Source: Lactiplantibacillus pentosus (GTDB taxonomy: Bacteria; Bacillota; Bacilli; Lactobacillales; Lactobacillaceae). Taken from it: a stretch of DNA of 64,000 nt. A program made the translations under genes and the position numbers. The notes beneath the pieces are model-generated. The model saw only the letters and a list, made by a program, of their open reading frames with translations, was not told the DNA's origin and did not search any database. Positions 36,856 through 45,717 of the stretch are shown in pieces (positions within the stretch are counted from its first letter, which is position 1; every line of letters begins with the position of its first letter). The stretch is taken from positions 186,001 through 250,000 of the forward strand of contig NZ_CP032757.1 of assembly GCF_003641185.1 (NCBI RefSeq), in the 5' to 3' direction.

Positions 36856-37816
36856 TGTGGCTAAGCTGGCCGGTGTCTCACCGACCACGGTGTCACGCGT
36901 GATCAACAATCACGGCTATTTAAGTGAACAAACGAAAGAAAAAGTCTTCGCAGCGATGCGCGAGTTACATTACCAACCGAACAACATGGCGCGGTCGTTG
37001 CAGGGGAAGAACACGCAATTGATCGGCGTGATTTTCTCAGATATCAGCAATCCGTTTTTTGGCGAGCTCGTGTCGCGGATTGAAAAAATCCTGTTTGCGA
37101 AGAACTATAAGGTGATTTTATGCAATAGTGCGGATGACCCGCAAAAGGAACGCGACTACCTGCAAATGCTGATGGCCAATCAGGTGGACGGTATCATTGC
37201 CGGGGCCCATAACTTAGGCATCGAAGAATATCAGCAGTACGGGCTGCCGATTATTTCATTTGACCGCTACCTATCCGACAACATTCCCATCGTGAGCTCG
37301 GATAATTACCATGGCGGTTGGTTGGCTGCTCAAACGCTACATCAGGCTGGTGCGAAAAGCATCGCGATTTTTACTGGTAAATCATACGCGGGTTCGCCGA
37401 CAAATGGCCGACGGGAAGGCTATGAAGCGTATTTAGCGGCGGAACAATTGACGCCACACGTACACGAATTACCGTTTGAATTATCACCGGCCTTAAAAAT
37501 GATGGAAATCAAAACGATCATGTCCCAGCAAAACTACGACGGTATCTTCTGTAGTGATGATTTGACCGCCTTATTGACGATCAACGTCGCCCACCAACTC
37601 TCGATTCGGGTGCCAAAAGACTTGCGTGTCGTCGGCTACGATGGCACCGCCTTGATGCGCAACTATCACCCAGAATTAACGACTATCGAACAACCGCTGA
37701 CGGATATCAGCACGCTGCTCGTATCCCTGTTATTACAGCGAATCGTGGATGCCGATTGTCAGTTGGAATCAAAATACACGTTACCGGTCAAGTTGAGTAA
37801 GGGCATTACCGCATAA
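36836..37816 (+). CDS. sacR: LacI-family sucrose regulator SacR
   Basis: The 326-residue repressor opens with the LacI HTH (MKPKLNDVAKLAGVSPTTVS), and the effector domain contains ISNPFFGELVSRIEK. The start at 36836 lies 20 bp inside the end of sacA, with GGAGCG at the right distance, so translation is coupled. It probably binds the two 18-bp operators of the divergent sucrose promoters. Confidence 0.93.
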   Translation: MKPKLNDVAKLAGVSPTTVSRVINNHGYLSEQTKEKVFAAMRELHYQPNNMARSLQGKNTQLIGVIFSDISNPFFGELVSRIEKILFAKNYKVILCNSADDPQKERDYLQMLMANQVDGIIAGAHNLGIEEYQQYGLPIISFDRYLSDNIPIVSSDNYHGGWLAAQTLHQAGAKSIAIFTGKSYAGSPTNGRREGYEAYLAAEQLTPHVHELPFELSPALKMMEIKTIMSQQNYDGIFCSDDLTALLTINVAHQLSIRVPKDLRVVGYDGTALMRNYHPELTTIEQPLTDISTLLVSLLLQRIVDADCQLESKYTLPVKLSKGITA

Positions 37817-37835
37817 CGAAGGAGTTATGAGCAAC

Positions 37836-39512
37836 ATGACAGCAACAATTAAATGGTGGCAACAAGCCGTTGTCTATCAAGTCTATCCGCGGAGCTTTCA
37901 AGATACCAATCATGATGGCATCGGCGATTTAAAAGGGGTCACGGCACACCTTGATTATTTACAGCAATTAGGGGTCGACGTCATTTGGTTGAATCCGATT
38001 TACCGCTCGCCCAATGATGATAATGGTTATGATATTAGTGACTATCAACAAATCGCCGCAGAATTCGGGACCATGGCGGACTTTGACGACTTGTTAACAG
38101 CGGCGCATGACCACGGGATAAAAGTGATTATGGACCTTGTCGTGAACCATACCTCGGATGAACATCCGTGGTTTTTGCAAAGTCGCCAGAGCCGTGATAA
38201 CCAGTACCGGGATTTTTACTTTTGGCGTTCCGGTAAGGGAGCTGACCAACCGAATAACTGGGAGTCGGCATTTGGCGGTTCAGCGTGGACCTATGATGAG
38301 CAGACGCAGCAGTATTATCTGCACACATTTTCAACCAAACAGCCGGATTTGAACTGGGAAAATCCGGCGCTACGAACGGCAATCTATCAGATGATGACGT
38401 GGTGGCTGGAAAAAGGCGTGGATGGGTTTCGAATGGACGTCATCAACCAGATCTCTAAATTACCAGGCCTCCCAGATGGCCCCCTCAAGCCACATAGTCA
38501 ATACGGCGACGCGCGAGTGACCAATGGCCCGCATGTGCATGAATTCTTACAAGAGATGAATCGACGCGTCTTGTTGCGCTTCGATATTATGACGGTCGGC
38601 GAGACTCATGATGTGACGCCGGCTGATGCCCGTAAATACGCCGGTAATGACCGCCATGAACTCGATATGGTCTTTGAATTTCAACATTTACGACTTGATA
38701 ATAGCCAACACGGATTTGGTAAATGGAGTATCCGCAAGACGCCGCTGGTTGCGCTGAAACAAGTGATCAACGACTGGCAGACGGGGCTGGCTGGACAGGC
38801 TTGGAATAGTCTTTTCTGGAATAATCATGATACGCCACGCGCCGTGTCCCGCTTTGGTGATGACCGGCCGATGTATCGGGTGCGCTCAGCTAAAATGCTC
38901 GCGACTTGCCTGCACTTGCTGCAAGGGACCCCGTATATTTATCAAGGCGAGGAACTTGGGATGACGGATGCCCATTTTACAGACTTAGATAGCTATCGTG
39001 ATATTGAAACGTTGAACGCCTATCGCGACTTAGTGACTGACCGGCATTTGCTGACGCATGCTGATATGATGGCCCGGCTTGCGGCGAGTTCTCGTGATAA
39101 TTCACGGACACCAATGCAGTGGAATGCGACTGAAAATGCCGGTTTTAGCGATGCGCAACCGTGGATCAAAGTGAACCCGAACTACCAACAGATCAACGCT
39201 GAAGCTGCCTTAGCTGACCCTGATTCAGTGTGGTATTACTACCAGCAACTGATAAAATTACGGCACCACTATCCAATCGTCACGCTAGGTACGTTCAAAC
39301 TATTACTGGCGGATGATTCGCAGGTGTTTATGTACGAGCGGCACTGGCAGGACCAGACTTGGCTGATTGCCTGCAACTTCACGTCTGAAACGATTTCACG
39401 ACCACTCCATCAATATTTGACGGCCGATGCCAAGTGCTTGCTGAGTAACTACGACGACCACCAAACCGACACATTACGCCCGTATGAAGCCTGGGTGTAC
39501 CAGCTCGCTTAG
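37836..39512 (+). CDS. agl2: GH13_31 oligo-1,6-glucosidase
   Basis: The 558-residue cytoplasmic alpha-glucosidase contains MDLVVNHTSDEH, GFRMDVIN (nucleophile D201 followed by Val202), VGETHD (acid/base) and NNHDTPR. Val after the nucleophile points to alpha-1,6 linkages (isomaltose, panose, isomaltulose-type products). AGGAG at 37820-37824 lies between two candidate starts: ATG 37827 is only two bases away, ATG 37836 eleven. It is the last gene of the sacA-sacR transcript. Confidence 0.88.
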   Translation: MTATIKWWQQAVVYQVYPRSFQDTNHDGIGDLKGVTAHLDYLQQLGVDVIWLNPIYRSPNDDNGYDISDYQQIAAEFGTMADFDDLLTAAHDHGIKVIMDLVVNHTSDEHPWFLQSRQSRDNQYRDFYFWRSGKGADQPNNWESAFGGSAWTYDEQTQQYYLHTFSTKQPDLNWENPALRTAIYQMMTWWLEKGVDGFRMDVINQISKLPGLPDGPLKPHSQYGDARVTNGPHVHEFLQEMNRRVLLRFDIMTVGETHDVTPADARKYAGNDRHELDMVFEFQHLRLDNSQHGFGKWSIRKTPLVALKQVINDWQTGLAGQAWNSLFWNNHDTPRAVSRFGDDRPMYRVRSAKMLATCLHLLQGTPYIYQGEELGMTDAHFTDLDSYRDIETLNAYRDLVTDRHLLTHADMMARLAASSRDNSRTPMQWNATENAGFSDAQPWIKVNPNYQQINAEAALADPDSVWYYYQQLIKLRHHYPIVTLGTFKLLLADDSQVFMYERHWQDQTWLIACNFTSETISRPLHQYLTADAKCLLSNYDDHQTDTLRPYEAWVYQLA

Positions 39513-39520
39513 TGAGAGGC

Positions 39521-39854
39521 TCTTAAGTTCAAAAGCAGCCAGCTGAGGATCGCTGGAAATAAGGCGAGTTGGCGTATTCTTGTTCAGCAGCCGGTGCGCG
39601 CCGTAGTCCGACTTCCGGAGCCGGCTGACAATTGCTGGAACGTAAGCCGACGTCGATTTGAACTCACGCAGAAAGTCACTGCGCAATTTCAAATACGAGT
39701 CTTATTCTAAGCCGGAAGAAGACGCAGCTACAACAGAAAGTTTACGGTAACTCGCATTGTTTCCAGCGGGTCTTAGCTGGCAGCACTTGAACTTAGAAAA
39801 TGCCATGATTTAATTATGATTCATGACAAATTAACCAGCACAATGCGTACGAAT
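39521..39854. repeat. dispersed intergenic repeat, copy A, with inverted termini
   Basis: Block E1 (39521-39570, starting TCTTAAGTTCAAAAGCAGCC) recurs in reverse complement at 39749-39797, giving imperfect 48-50-bp inverted ends around a structured centre. Block E3 (about 39648-39705, ATTTGAACTCACGC) and block E4 (39801-39854, containing CAGCACAATGCGTA) are shared with other copies in this window. No ORF is supported. It looks like a non-autonomous element (MITE-like) or a decayed one. Confidence 0.7.
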
Positions 39855-39867
39855 ATAACCACACACC

Positions 39868-39906
39868 AATAAAGCGACCTTCAAAAATCTTGAAGGTCGC
39901 TTTATT
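39868..39906. terminator. bidirectional terminator
   Basis: The 17-nt arms at 39868-39884 and 39890-39906 are perfectly complementary with a 5-nt loop. The right arm reaches the stop codon of the minus-strand reductase gene. Confidence 0.88.
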
Positions 39907-40820
39907 TAGCGAACAATGACGATTTGGCCGATGTGTGGTTCATCTAGTTGCTGGTGGCCTTGAATAAAGCCGTTCAGGTCAAAGGGCAGTTCGGCCGCAA
40001 TCGTGGTGATGAGTTGGTGAGTTGCTAATAATTTGAATAATAACTGTAATGTCGCTTGGTCCGAAATGACTTCGGTCGGTTGAATCGCTTGGAACCGAAT
40101 TGATTTACTGGTGGCAGGAAGGCGGTGGGCGAAGGAGGCAATCGTGGCGTCAAACTTCGCCATTGCCAAGTCGTCCTTGCCACCGACACCGTCTAAAGCG
40201 ACGTTGATGATGACATCGCCGCGGTCGGCTAACACGTGGACTGGATTTTGTTGCTGGTAGTCCACAAATTGATCGACGCCCAGTGAAGTGATCAGATCCG
40301 CGTAGCGCCCACTGGCCACGGCAATCACGTGCGCACCGAGGCGTTTTGCTAGTTGAACGACTAGTAAGCCCACGGGACTGCCAGCGCCTTTGACGATCAC
40401 CGTCTGGTCAGCTTGGACGTCTGCAAAATAACGCACCGTTTTGTAAGCGATGATGCCGGGCGTAATCAGGCTCACCGCACTGGCGGGTGTGAGGTCGTCA
40501 GGAACCGTCACGGCCAGGTCGCTATCGACACAGACCTGTTCGGCGTAAGTTTCAGTGGTGTGCGCTGCGACTAAGGTGCCAATCTTAAAATCAGTGACTG
40601 CCGCTCCGACTTGAATCACGTGACCGACCACATCATGTCCCGGAATGTGTGGCAGGTCGACGTTGGCCTTGGTACCCAGACGCTCCAAGCGGTCTTCGTC
40701 TGTTAAATTAACTGCCGCCGTTTCAATTAAGATTTGATTATCAGTCAGGTGTAGTGCTGGCTGGACAAGCGTCTCAAATACGGCGGGTCCCCCAAATTTT
40801 TGATAACCGTATGCAAGCAT
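39906..40820 (-). CDS. zinc-independent alcohol dehydrogenase/quinone reductase-like MDR protein
   Basis: The 304-residue medium-chain dehydrogenase/reductase has an N-terminal GroES-like fold (HIPGHDVVGHVIQVGAAV) and a Rossmann domain with VKGAGSPVGLLVVQLAKRLG for NADPH. The catalytic-zinc Cys/His pair is not evident, so it belongs with quinone oxidoreductase-like members. GGAGGGGG precedes ATG. The substrate is unknown. Confidence 0.8.
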   Translation of the reverse strand: MLAYGYQKFGGPAVFETLVQPALHLTDNQILIETAAVNLTDEDRLERLGTKANVDLPHIPGHDVVGHVIQVGAAVTDFKIGTLVAAHTTETYAEQVCVDSDLAVTVPDDLTPASAVSLITPGIIAYKTVRYFADVQADQTVIVKGAGSPVGLLVVQLAKRLGAHVIAVASGRYADLITSLGVDQFVDYQQQNPVHVLADRGDVIINVALDGVGGKDDLAMAKFDATIASFAHRLPATSKSIRFQAIQPTEVISDQATLQLLFKLLATHQLITTIAAELPFDLNGFIQGHQQLDEPHIGQIVIVR

Positions 40821-41015
40821 GATAATCCCCCTCCTATCATGGCTGAACCAGCATTTAGACTGGTAAAATCACCGAAGATACCGGCGTTTACCAACCAAAT
40901 GCGTGGGTTCAGACATTGGTCCAAAAGTATGCTCTTGCCTCATTGTAGCGGGCGAGCAGGGGAAATCACAAGCCGAAACAATTATATTCCGGGCTTCGTT
41001 CGGTTACCGACTGAA

Positions 41016-42416
41016 TTAAGCGGTCGGTTTGACTGGCTGGCGCTTGAGGCCCCAACCGGTAAAACCACTGATGATGGAGAAGACTGGCGATAGCAAGCTG
41101 AAGAAGCAGAATGGCAAGTAGGCCAGTGTTGAGACGCCCAAGGTATTTGCGGCAAACGCCCCCGCAACACCCCATGGAATCAAGTAGTTAATGACCGTTC
41201 CACCATCTTCGAGTACCCGACTGAGTGCCAAGTTGGCGAGTCCGCGCTGATTGAAGGCGAGTTTGAAGGCTTTACCAGGCAAAATTACGGATAGGTATTG
41301 TTCACCAACAAAGATGTTGACGCCAATTCCGGCTAAAATCGCCGCAGTGACGGTGGCGCCAGTCCCTTTGAGCCGCTTGGTCAATGGCACCATCGCGGTT
41401 TGGATCAAGTTGAATTTCATCAACAGGCCACCGAGCGATAAGGTCAGTAAAATCAGTGAGACCGTGCTCATCATCGCGCTAATGCCACCCCGAGAGAGCA
41501 GGGCGTCGACGCTGGCATTGCCAGTTTTTGCGACAAAACCAGATTCAATCATCGTTGCGATTTTAGTGATGGCGATGTGTGGTTGCTGGATAAAAATCAT
41601 CACGATGGCGAGCCCGATGTTCATCAATAACGTCGCAATCGCTGGAATTTTGAGGAGCGCACAGGCGAACATCACCGCTAGCGGCAGTGCGGCCCACCAC
41701 GTAATGGCAAAATTACTGTTGAGCACGGTCAGGGTCGTTTGAATTTTACCTAAGTGACTTTGGGTCGCTGCACCCGTGCCGAGAATCGTGTACAGGACTA
41801 ATGAGACGACGAACGCCGGAATCGTTGACCACATTAAGTTACGGATGTGATCGAACAAATCACTCTCAGCAATCGCTGACGCCAGGTTCGTCGAGTCGGA
41901 CAGTGGCGAAGTTTTATCGCCAAAAATGGCGCCGGAAATAATTGCACCGGCAATCAAAGCCGGGTTGATGCCCATGGTCGTCCCGATACCGAAGAGGGCA
42001 ATCCCAATCGTTGAAATAATCGTGAACGCACTCCCAATCGACGTTCCGATGATGGCACAAACCAGGAAGACGGACGGCACGAACCACTGTGCGGAAATCA
42101 AATGAAAGCCGAAGACCATCATTGACGGAATGATGCCGGCTGCGATCCACACACTGATCAGCGCACCAATCAGCAGGAAGATGAAAATTGGAATGATCCC
42201 AGTTTTGATTCCATCAATGATGCCGCCGTGAATATCATCCCAAGCGGCGCCACGAATGCGGGCCCACAAAATAATCAGGGCAATCACGAGGATGACGGGT
42301 GTTTGTGGGGATAGGCCGAACTTAATCACACCAAGTCCCATAATCGCTAACATAAGCAACAAAACGCATAAGGCTTCTGGTAATTTGACCGGTCGCCATT
42401 TTTCTGAATGAGGCAT
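41016..42416 (-). CDS. NhaC-family transporter, possibly a tyrosine permease
   Basis: The 466-residue protein has about eleven membrane segments and NhaC-type motifs (GAIISGAIFGDKTSPLSDSTNLAS, TVINYLIPWGVAGAFAANTLG). NhaC proteins are annotated as Na+/H+ antiporters. The leader here carries a T-box whose specifier reads UAC, and T-box-controlled NhaC proteins have been predicted to import tyrosine. The frame is open to 42455, but AAAAGGAG fits the ATG at 42416. Confidence 0.8.
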   Translation of the reverse strand: MPHSEKWRPVKLPEALCVLLLMLAIMGLGVIKFGLSPQTPVILVIALIILWARIRGAAWDDIHGGIIDGIKTGIIPIFIFLLIGALISVWIAAGIIPSMMVFGFHLISAQWFVPSVFLVCAIIGTSIGSAFTIISTIGIALFGIGTTMGINPALIAGAIISGAIFGDKTSPLSDSTNLASAIAESDLFDHIRNLMWSTIPAFVVSLVLYTILGTGAATQSHLGKIQTTLTVLNSNFAITWWAALPLAVMFACALLKIPAIATLLMNIGLAIVMIFIQQPHIAITKIATMIESGFVAKTGNASVDALLSRGGISAMMSTVSLILLTLSLGGLLMKFNLIQTAMVPLTKRLKGTGATVTAAILAGIGVNIFVGEQYLSVILPGKAFKLAFNQRGLANLALSRVLEDGGTVINYLIPWGVAGAFAANTLGVSTLAYLPFCFFSLLSPVFSIISGFTGWGLKRQPVKPTA

Positions 42417-42514
42417 AATCGATAACTCCTTTTGAAGGTCGCCCAGCGTCACCAAGCCAGGTAGTCACCAGCTGCTTGAATGACGGTACGCGCCAATAAT
42501 AATCATAATGAATG

Positions 42515-42767
42515 CAAAAAATCGTCCCCGTTGCACAATAATGCAACAGGGACGATTGATTAGACCGTGGTACCACCCCAGCTTGAGCCACAATAGGACT
42601 CCACTCACTAGCAGTTAACGGCTCTAGTTGTTATCCGCCGGGCGTACCCGGACCTCTCCTACCGTATTTCATCGAGATTAACCTGATCGGTTCGCAGCAC
42701 CCACCGACTTCCTGACGCACAGTTAATTCGCTACTTGAAAGTAAGATTATCGTTCGTTATTTGAATA
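42515..42767 (-). promoter_or_regulatory. T-box riboswitch, probable Tyr specifier
   Basis: On the minus strand the T-box sequence GGGGTGGTACCACGG (complement of 42565-42579) is followed by a terminator with 16-nt arms at 42520-42535 and 42542-42557 plus T run. Stem I is visible: ATTAAC/GTTAAT with an AGTA motif on the 5' side. The opposite strand reads GAAATACGG; UAC (complement of 42664-42666) is the best specifier, i.e. tyrosine. The specifier reading is manual and less certain than the T-box itself. Confidence 0.9.
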
Positions 42768-42773
42768 CTGATG

Positions 42774-42802
42774 ATAGTAGCATGTGCGCCCGAGTTCGTC
42801 AA
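42774..42802 (-). promoter_or_regulatory. promoter of the T-box leader
   Basis: TTGACG (complement of 42797-42802) and TACTAT (complement of 42774-42779) are separated by 17 bp on the minus strand. Confidence 0.75.
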
Positions 42803-42893
42803 CTGACGTGAACGGCAGTTGGCATAAAAAACTCGGACAAATTCCGTTTGCCCGCTACGATAAGTGAGGTTGGAATGGTAGAATAGATAGTGT

Positions 42894-42907
42894 TGTAAGC
42901 GGTCTCT
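42894..42907 (+). promoter_or_regulatory. cre-like site upstream of the third alpha-glucosidase
   Basis: TGTAAGCGGTCTCT matches 13 of 14 cre positions. It overlaps a small hairpin (GTCTCT-agca-AGAGAC, 42902-42918) and lies 60 bp before the start codon. Confidence 0.5.
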
Positions 42908-42965
42908 AGCAAGAGACGGCACTAGTTATTTTTAAAGATAAAAAAGTTTTTAGGGGGATATCAAT

Positions 42966-44639
42966 ATGGCTAATCAATGGTGGCAATCAGCCGTCGTGTA
43001 TCAAGTCTATCCACGCTCGTTTCAAGATTCGAATGGTGATGGGATCGGGGATCTACCCGGAATCACCCAACGCTTAGATTATATTAAACACTTGGGTGCT
43101 GATGTCATCTGGCTCAATCCAATCTACCGGTCACCCGGAGTCGATAACGGTTATGATATCAGTGATTATTACGATATTAATCCGGAATTTGGGACGATGG
43201 CTGACTTTGACCAGCTGCTCACAACCGCCCACGCGAAGGGCTTGAAAATCATGATGGACATCGTCGTAAACCACTCATCCAACCAAAATAAATGGTTTAC
43301 GGAGAGTGCCAAGAGCAAGGATAATCCATATTCTGATTATTATATTTGGCGTGACCCGGTCGACGGACATGCGCCCAATAACTGGGGTGGCTTCTTCGGC
43401 GGCTCAGTCTGGGAATACGTCGAGAGTCGGCAACAGTATTATTTGCATTCATTTGCCGTCGAACAACCGGATTTGAATTGGGATAATCCCAAGTTGCGGC
43501 AAGCGGTCTATGACATGATGAACTTCTGGGTCGACAAGGGTGTCGATGGCTTCCGCTTAGACGTCATCAACCTGATTTCCAAACCAGCCAGCTTTGCGGA
43601 TGGACAACCTGAAGCGGGAGAACCATACGCGGCCATCGGTGACATCGTGGCAAACGGCCCACATTTGCATGATTACTTACAAGAGATGAATCAACAGGTC
43701 TTTGCTGGCCATCAACTGATGACGGTCGGGGAGACGCCGGGTGCGACCGTTGCGGATGCCAAGCAGTTAGCGAGTCTACAAGGTCAAGAACTCAACATGG
43801 TTTTCGAATTTGAACACATGGGTTTAGACGGCAATCCCGACCCCGCATTGGGCAAGTGGAATGATCAACCCGTCCAACTCGTTGATTTGAAGCAGAGTTT
43901 ATCAAAATGGCAGACGGGCTTGCAAGGTGCCGCTTGGAATAGCCTCTATTGGAATAATCACGATCAACCACGGATCGTGTCCCGCTTTGGCGACGAACGA
44001 CCAGCTTATCGGGAACGCTCAGCCAAAATGTTGGCCACGGCGCTACACTTCTTGCAAGGGACCCCATACATTTATGAGGGTGAAGAGCTTGGCATGACCA
44101 ACGCCCATTTCGACAAATTGAGCGACTACCAAGATTTGGAATCACTGAATGCTTATCATCACTTTGTCGACGACGAACAGGTCGTCTCAGCGGATAAGAT
44201 GTTAAGCTATTTAGCGCACACGTCTCGTGATAATGCTCGGACCCCGATGCAATGGGATGACAGTGCCAATGCCGGCTTTTCAACGGCGACACCTTGGCTA
44301 GCGGTCAACGCGAATTATCCACGACTGAACGCGCAACTAGCGCAACGGACGCCTGGGTCGGTATTTGGCTACTATCAACGGTTGATCAAGTTGCGGCATC
44401 AGTTGCCAGTCATCACGACTGGGACTTGCCGGCTATTGTTGCCAGAAGACCAGTCCGTCCACGCCTACATGCGCCAAGCGGGTGACCAGCATCTGCTCGT
44501 GATCTGCAACTTCACGGATGCCACCCAGACGCGGCACTTTGCTGAATTACCGGCCACGGCTAAGCTTCTGTTGAGTAATTATGATGAGGACCATCAGGAC
44601 GTTTTGCGGGCGTATGAAGCGAAGGTTTATCAATTCTAA
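42966..44639 (+). CDS. GH13_31 oligo-1,6-glucosidase
   Basis: The 557-residue enzyme has MDIVVNHSSNQN, GFRLDVIN (nucleophile D199 followed by Val200, the same numbering as Bacillus cereus oligo-1,6-glucosidase), VGETPG and NNHDQPR. It is closely related to agl2 and probably cleaves alpha-1,6-linked glucosides. TAGGGGGA precedes ATG. It is monocistronic, with a cre-like site upstream and a terminator downstream. Confidence 0.9.
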   Translation: MANQWWQSAVVYQVYPRSFQDSNGDGIGDLPGITQRLDYIKHLGADVIWLNPIYRSPGVDNGYDISDYYDINPEFGTMADFDQLLTTAHAKGLKIMMDIVVNHSSNQNKWFTESAKSKDNPYSDYYIWRDPVDGHAPNNWGGFFGGSVWEYVESRQQYYLHSFAVEQPDLNWDNPKLRQAVYDMMNFWVDKGVDGFRLDVINLISKPASFADGQPEAGEPYAAIGDIVANGPHLHDYLQEMNQQVFAGHQLMTVGETPGATVADAKQLASLQGQELNMVFEFEHMGLDGNPDPALGKWNDQPVQLVDLKQSLSKWQTGLQGAAWNSLYWNNHDQPRIVSRFGDERPAYRERSAKMLATALHFLQGTPYIYEGEELGMTNAHFDKLSDYQDLESLNAYHHFVDDEQVVSADKMLSYLAHTSRDNARTPMQWDDSANAGFSTATPWLAVNANYPRLNAQLAQRTPGSVFGYYQRLIKLRHQLPVITTGTCRLLLPEDQSVHAYMRQAGDQHLLVICNFTDATQTRHFAELPATAKLLLSNYDEDHQDVLRAYEAKVYQF

Positions 44640-44733
44640 GCCGAGGCTCGGGCTGACTAACTTAGATGCGTGCGGCGAGGCGCTGGCTATTAGTCAATTG
44701 TCGAGTTCAGATTTGAAAATTAATCAGTAAAAA

Positions 44734-44781
44734 CTAAAGGACGCCCTTGTTATCAACAAAGATAACAGGAGCGTCCTTTAG
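44734..44781. terminator. bidirectional terminator
   Basis: CTAAAGGACGC...CTTGTTATC (44734-44754) pairs with GATAACA...GCGTCCTTTAG (44761-44781) between the convergent glucosidase and LysR genes. Confidence 0.85.
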
Positions 44782-44796
44782 TCGTGTTAAGTACAA

Positions 44797-45717
44797 TTAC
44801 TGCTTGTTTTCTTGTTTGGCGTTGTCATCAGCAAAGGTCTTTTCGATGATATCGATGACTTGCTTGACCAGCCCAATTGGGAATTGGTGTGCGCGCCGAA
44901 TCAGATTGATATGCACGCTGGGGACTTGGACGTCGTCGAATGGAATTTCAACGAGGTCGTCGTCTTCACCTTCAGCCGGCGTCGTAATGTCCGAGATGAA
45001 CCCTAACGCCAAGTTTTCCTTGACTAGTCCCTTGATTAAAGTACTGCTGTCGGATTCGAAGAGAACTTGTGGCTCGATTGAAAGCTGTTCAGCCAACTGC
45101 CGAAAGACGAGCTTGTTCAAATAAGTTGCATTAAGTAGGACAAACGGTGACTTCAGCGCTTCCGCAAAGGTCGGGTGATCCGACTTGGCTAGTGGATGGT
45201 CTGGGTTAGCCAAGATGCGGAATTTAAATGGCCGCAATGGCGTGACTGCCAGGCGTTCATCGAGCGTTTGATCCAAGTTGCCACTGATGGCAAGGTCCAG
45301 CTGACCAGCCAAGACTTGCTTAACGAGTTGGTTGGCGCCCATTTCAACGGTATGGACGCTACTGAGCAAGTCCTGTTCGATGATGGGCTTAGTTAATGCT
45401 GGTAAGTAATGTTCACTGACGGAGGGTTCGATCCCAAACCGCAGTGTGTGTTGACGGAGGTGACTGATTGATTCGTTGACGTGTTGCCAGTTATTGATAA
45501 TATCATTGGCCGCGAGCAAAAGCTGCTGGCCGCTCGGTGTCAGGACGAGCGCCTTGGTTTTTGCTTGACGAAAGAATAGCGTCACTTGGAAATGACGCTC
45601 CAGTCGCTTAATTGCTTGTGAAATTGTTGGTTGGCTAACGTGAAAATCAGCAGCGGTTTGCGTGTAGCTTTGCGTACTGATCAAGCGTTGGAAGTAATAC
45701 AAGTCTTTAATGTTCAT
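44797..45717 (-). CDS. LysR-family transcriptional regulator
   Basis: The 306-residue regulator opens MNIKDLYYFQRLISTQSYTQ with the LysR HTH (HVSQPTISQAIKRLERHF) and a two-lobe effector domain. An in-frame ATG at 45735 is part of the GGAGG ribosome-binding site for ATG 45717. The divergent region to its right has no gene, so the target cannot be inferred by adjacency. Confidence 0.88.
   Translation of the reverse strand: MNIKDLYYFQRLISTQSYTQTAADFHVSQPTISQAIKRLERHFQVTLFFRQAKTKALVLTPSGQQLLLAANDIINNWQHVNESISHLRQHTLRFGIEPSVSEHYLPALTKPIIEQDLLSSVHTVEMGANQLVKQVLAGQLDLAISGNLDQTLDERLAVTPLRPFKFRILANPDHPLAKSDHPTFAEALKSPFVLLNATYLNKLVFRQLAEQLSIEPQVLFESDSSTLIKGLVKENLALGFISDITTPAEGEDDDLVEIPFDDVQVPSVHINLIRRAHQFPIGLVKQVIDIIEKTFADDNAKQENKQ

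Noticed and set aside
39521-39854. insertion sequence
   Set aside because: Inverted ends are present but no transposase ORF or clear target duplication, so only a repeat is called.
44797-45124. + strand ORFs opposite the LysR gene
   Set aside because: They are shadows of the LysR coding frame.
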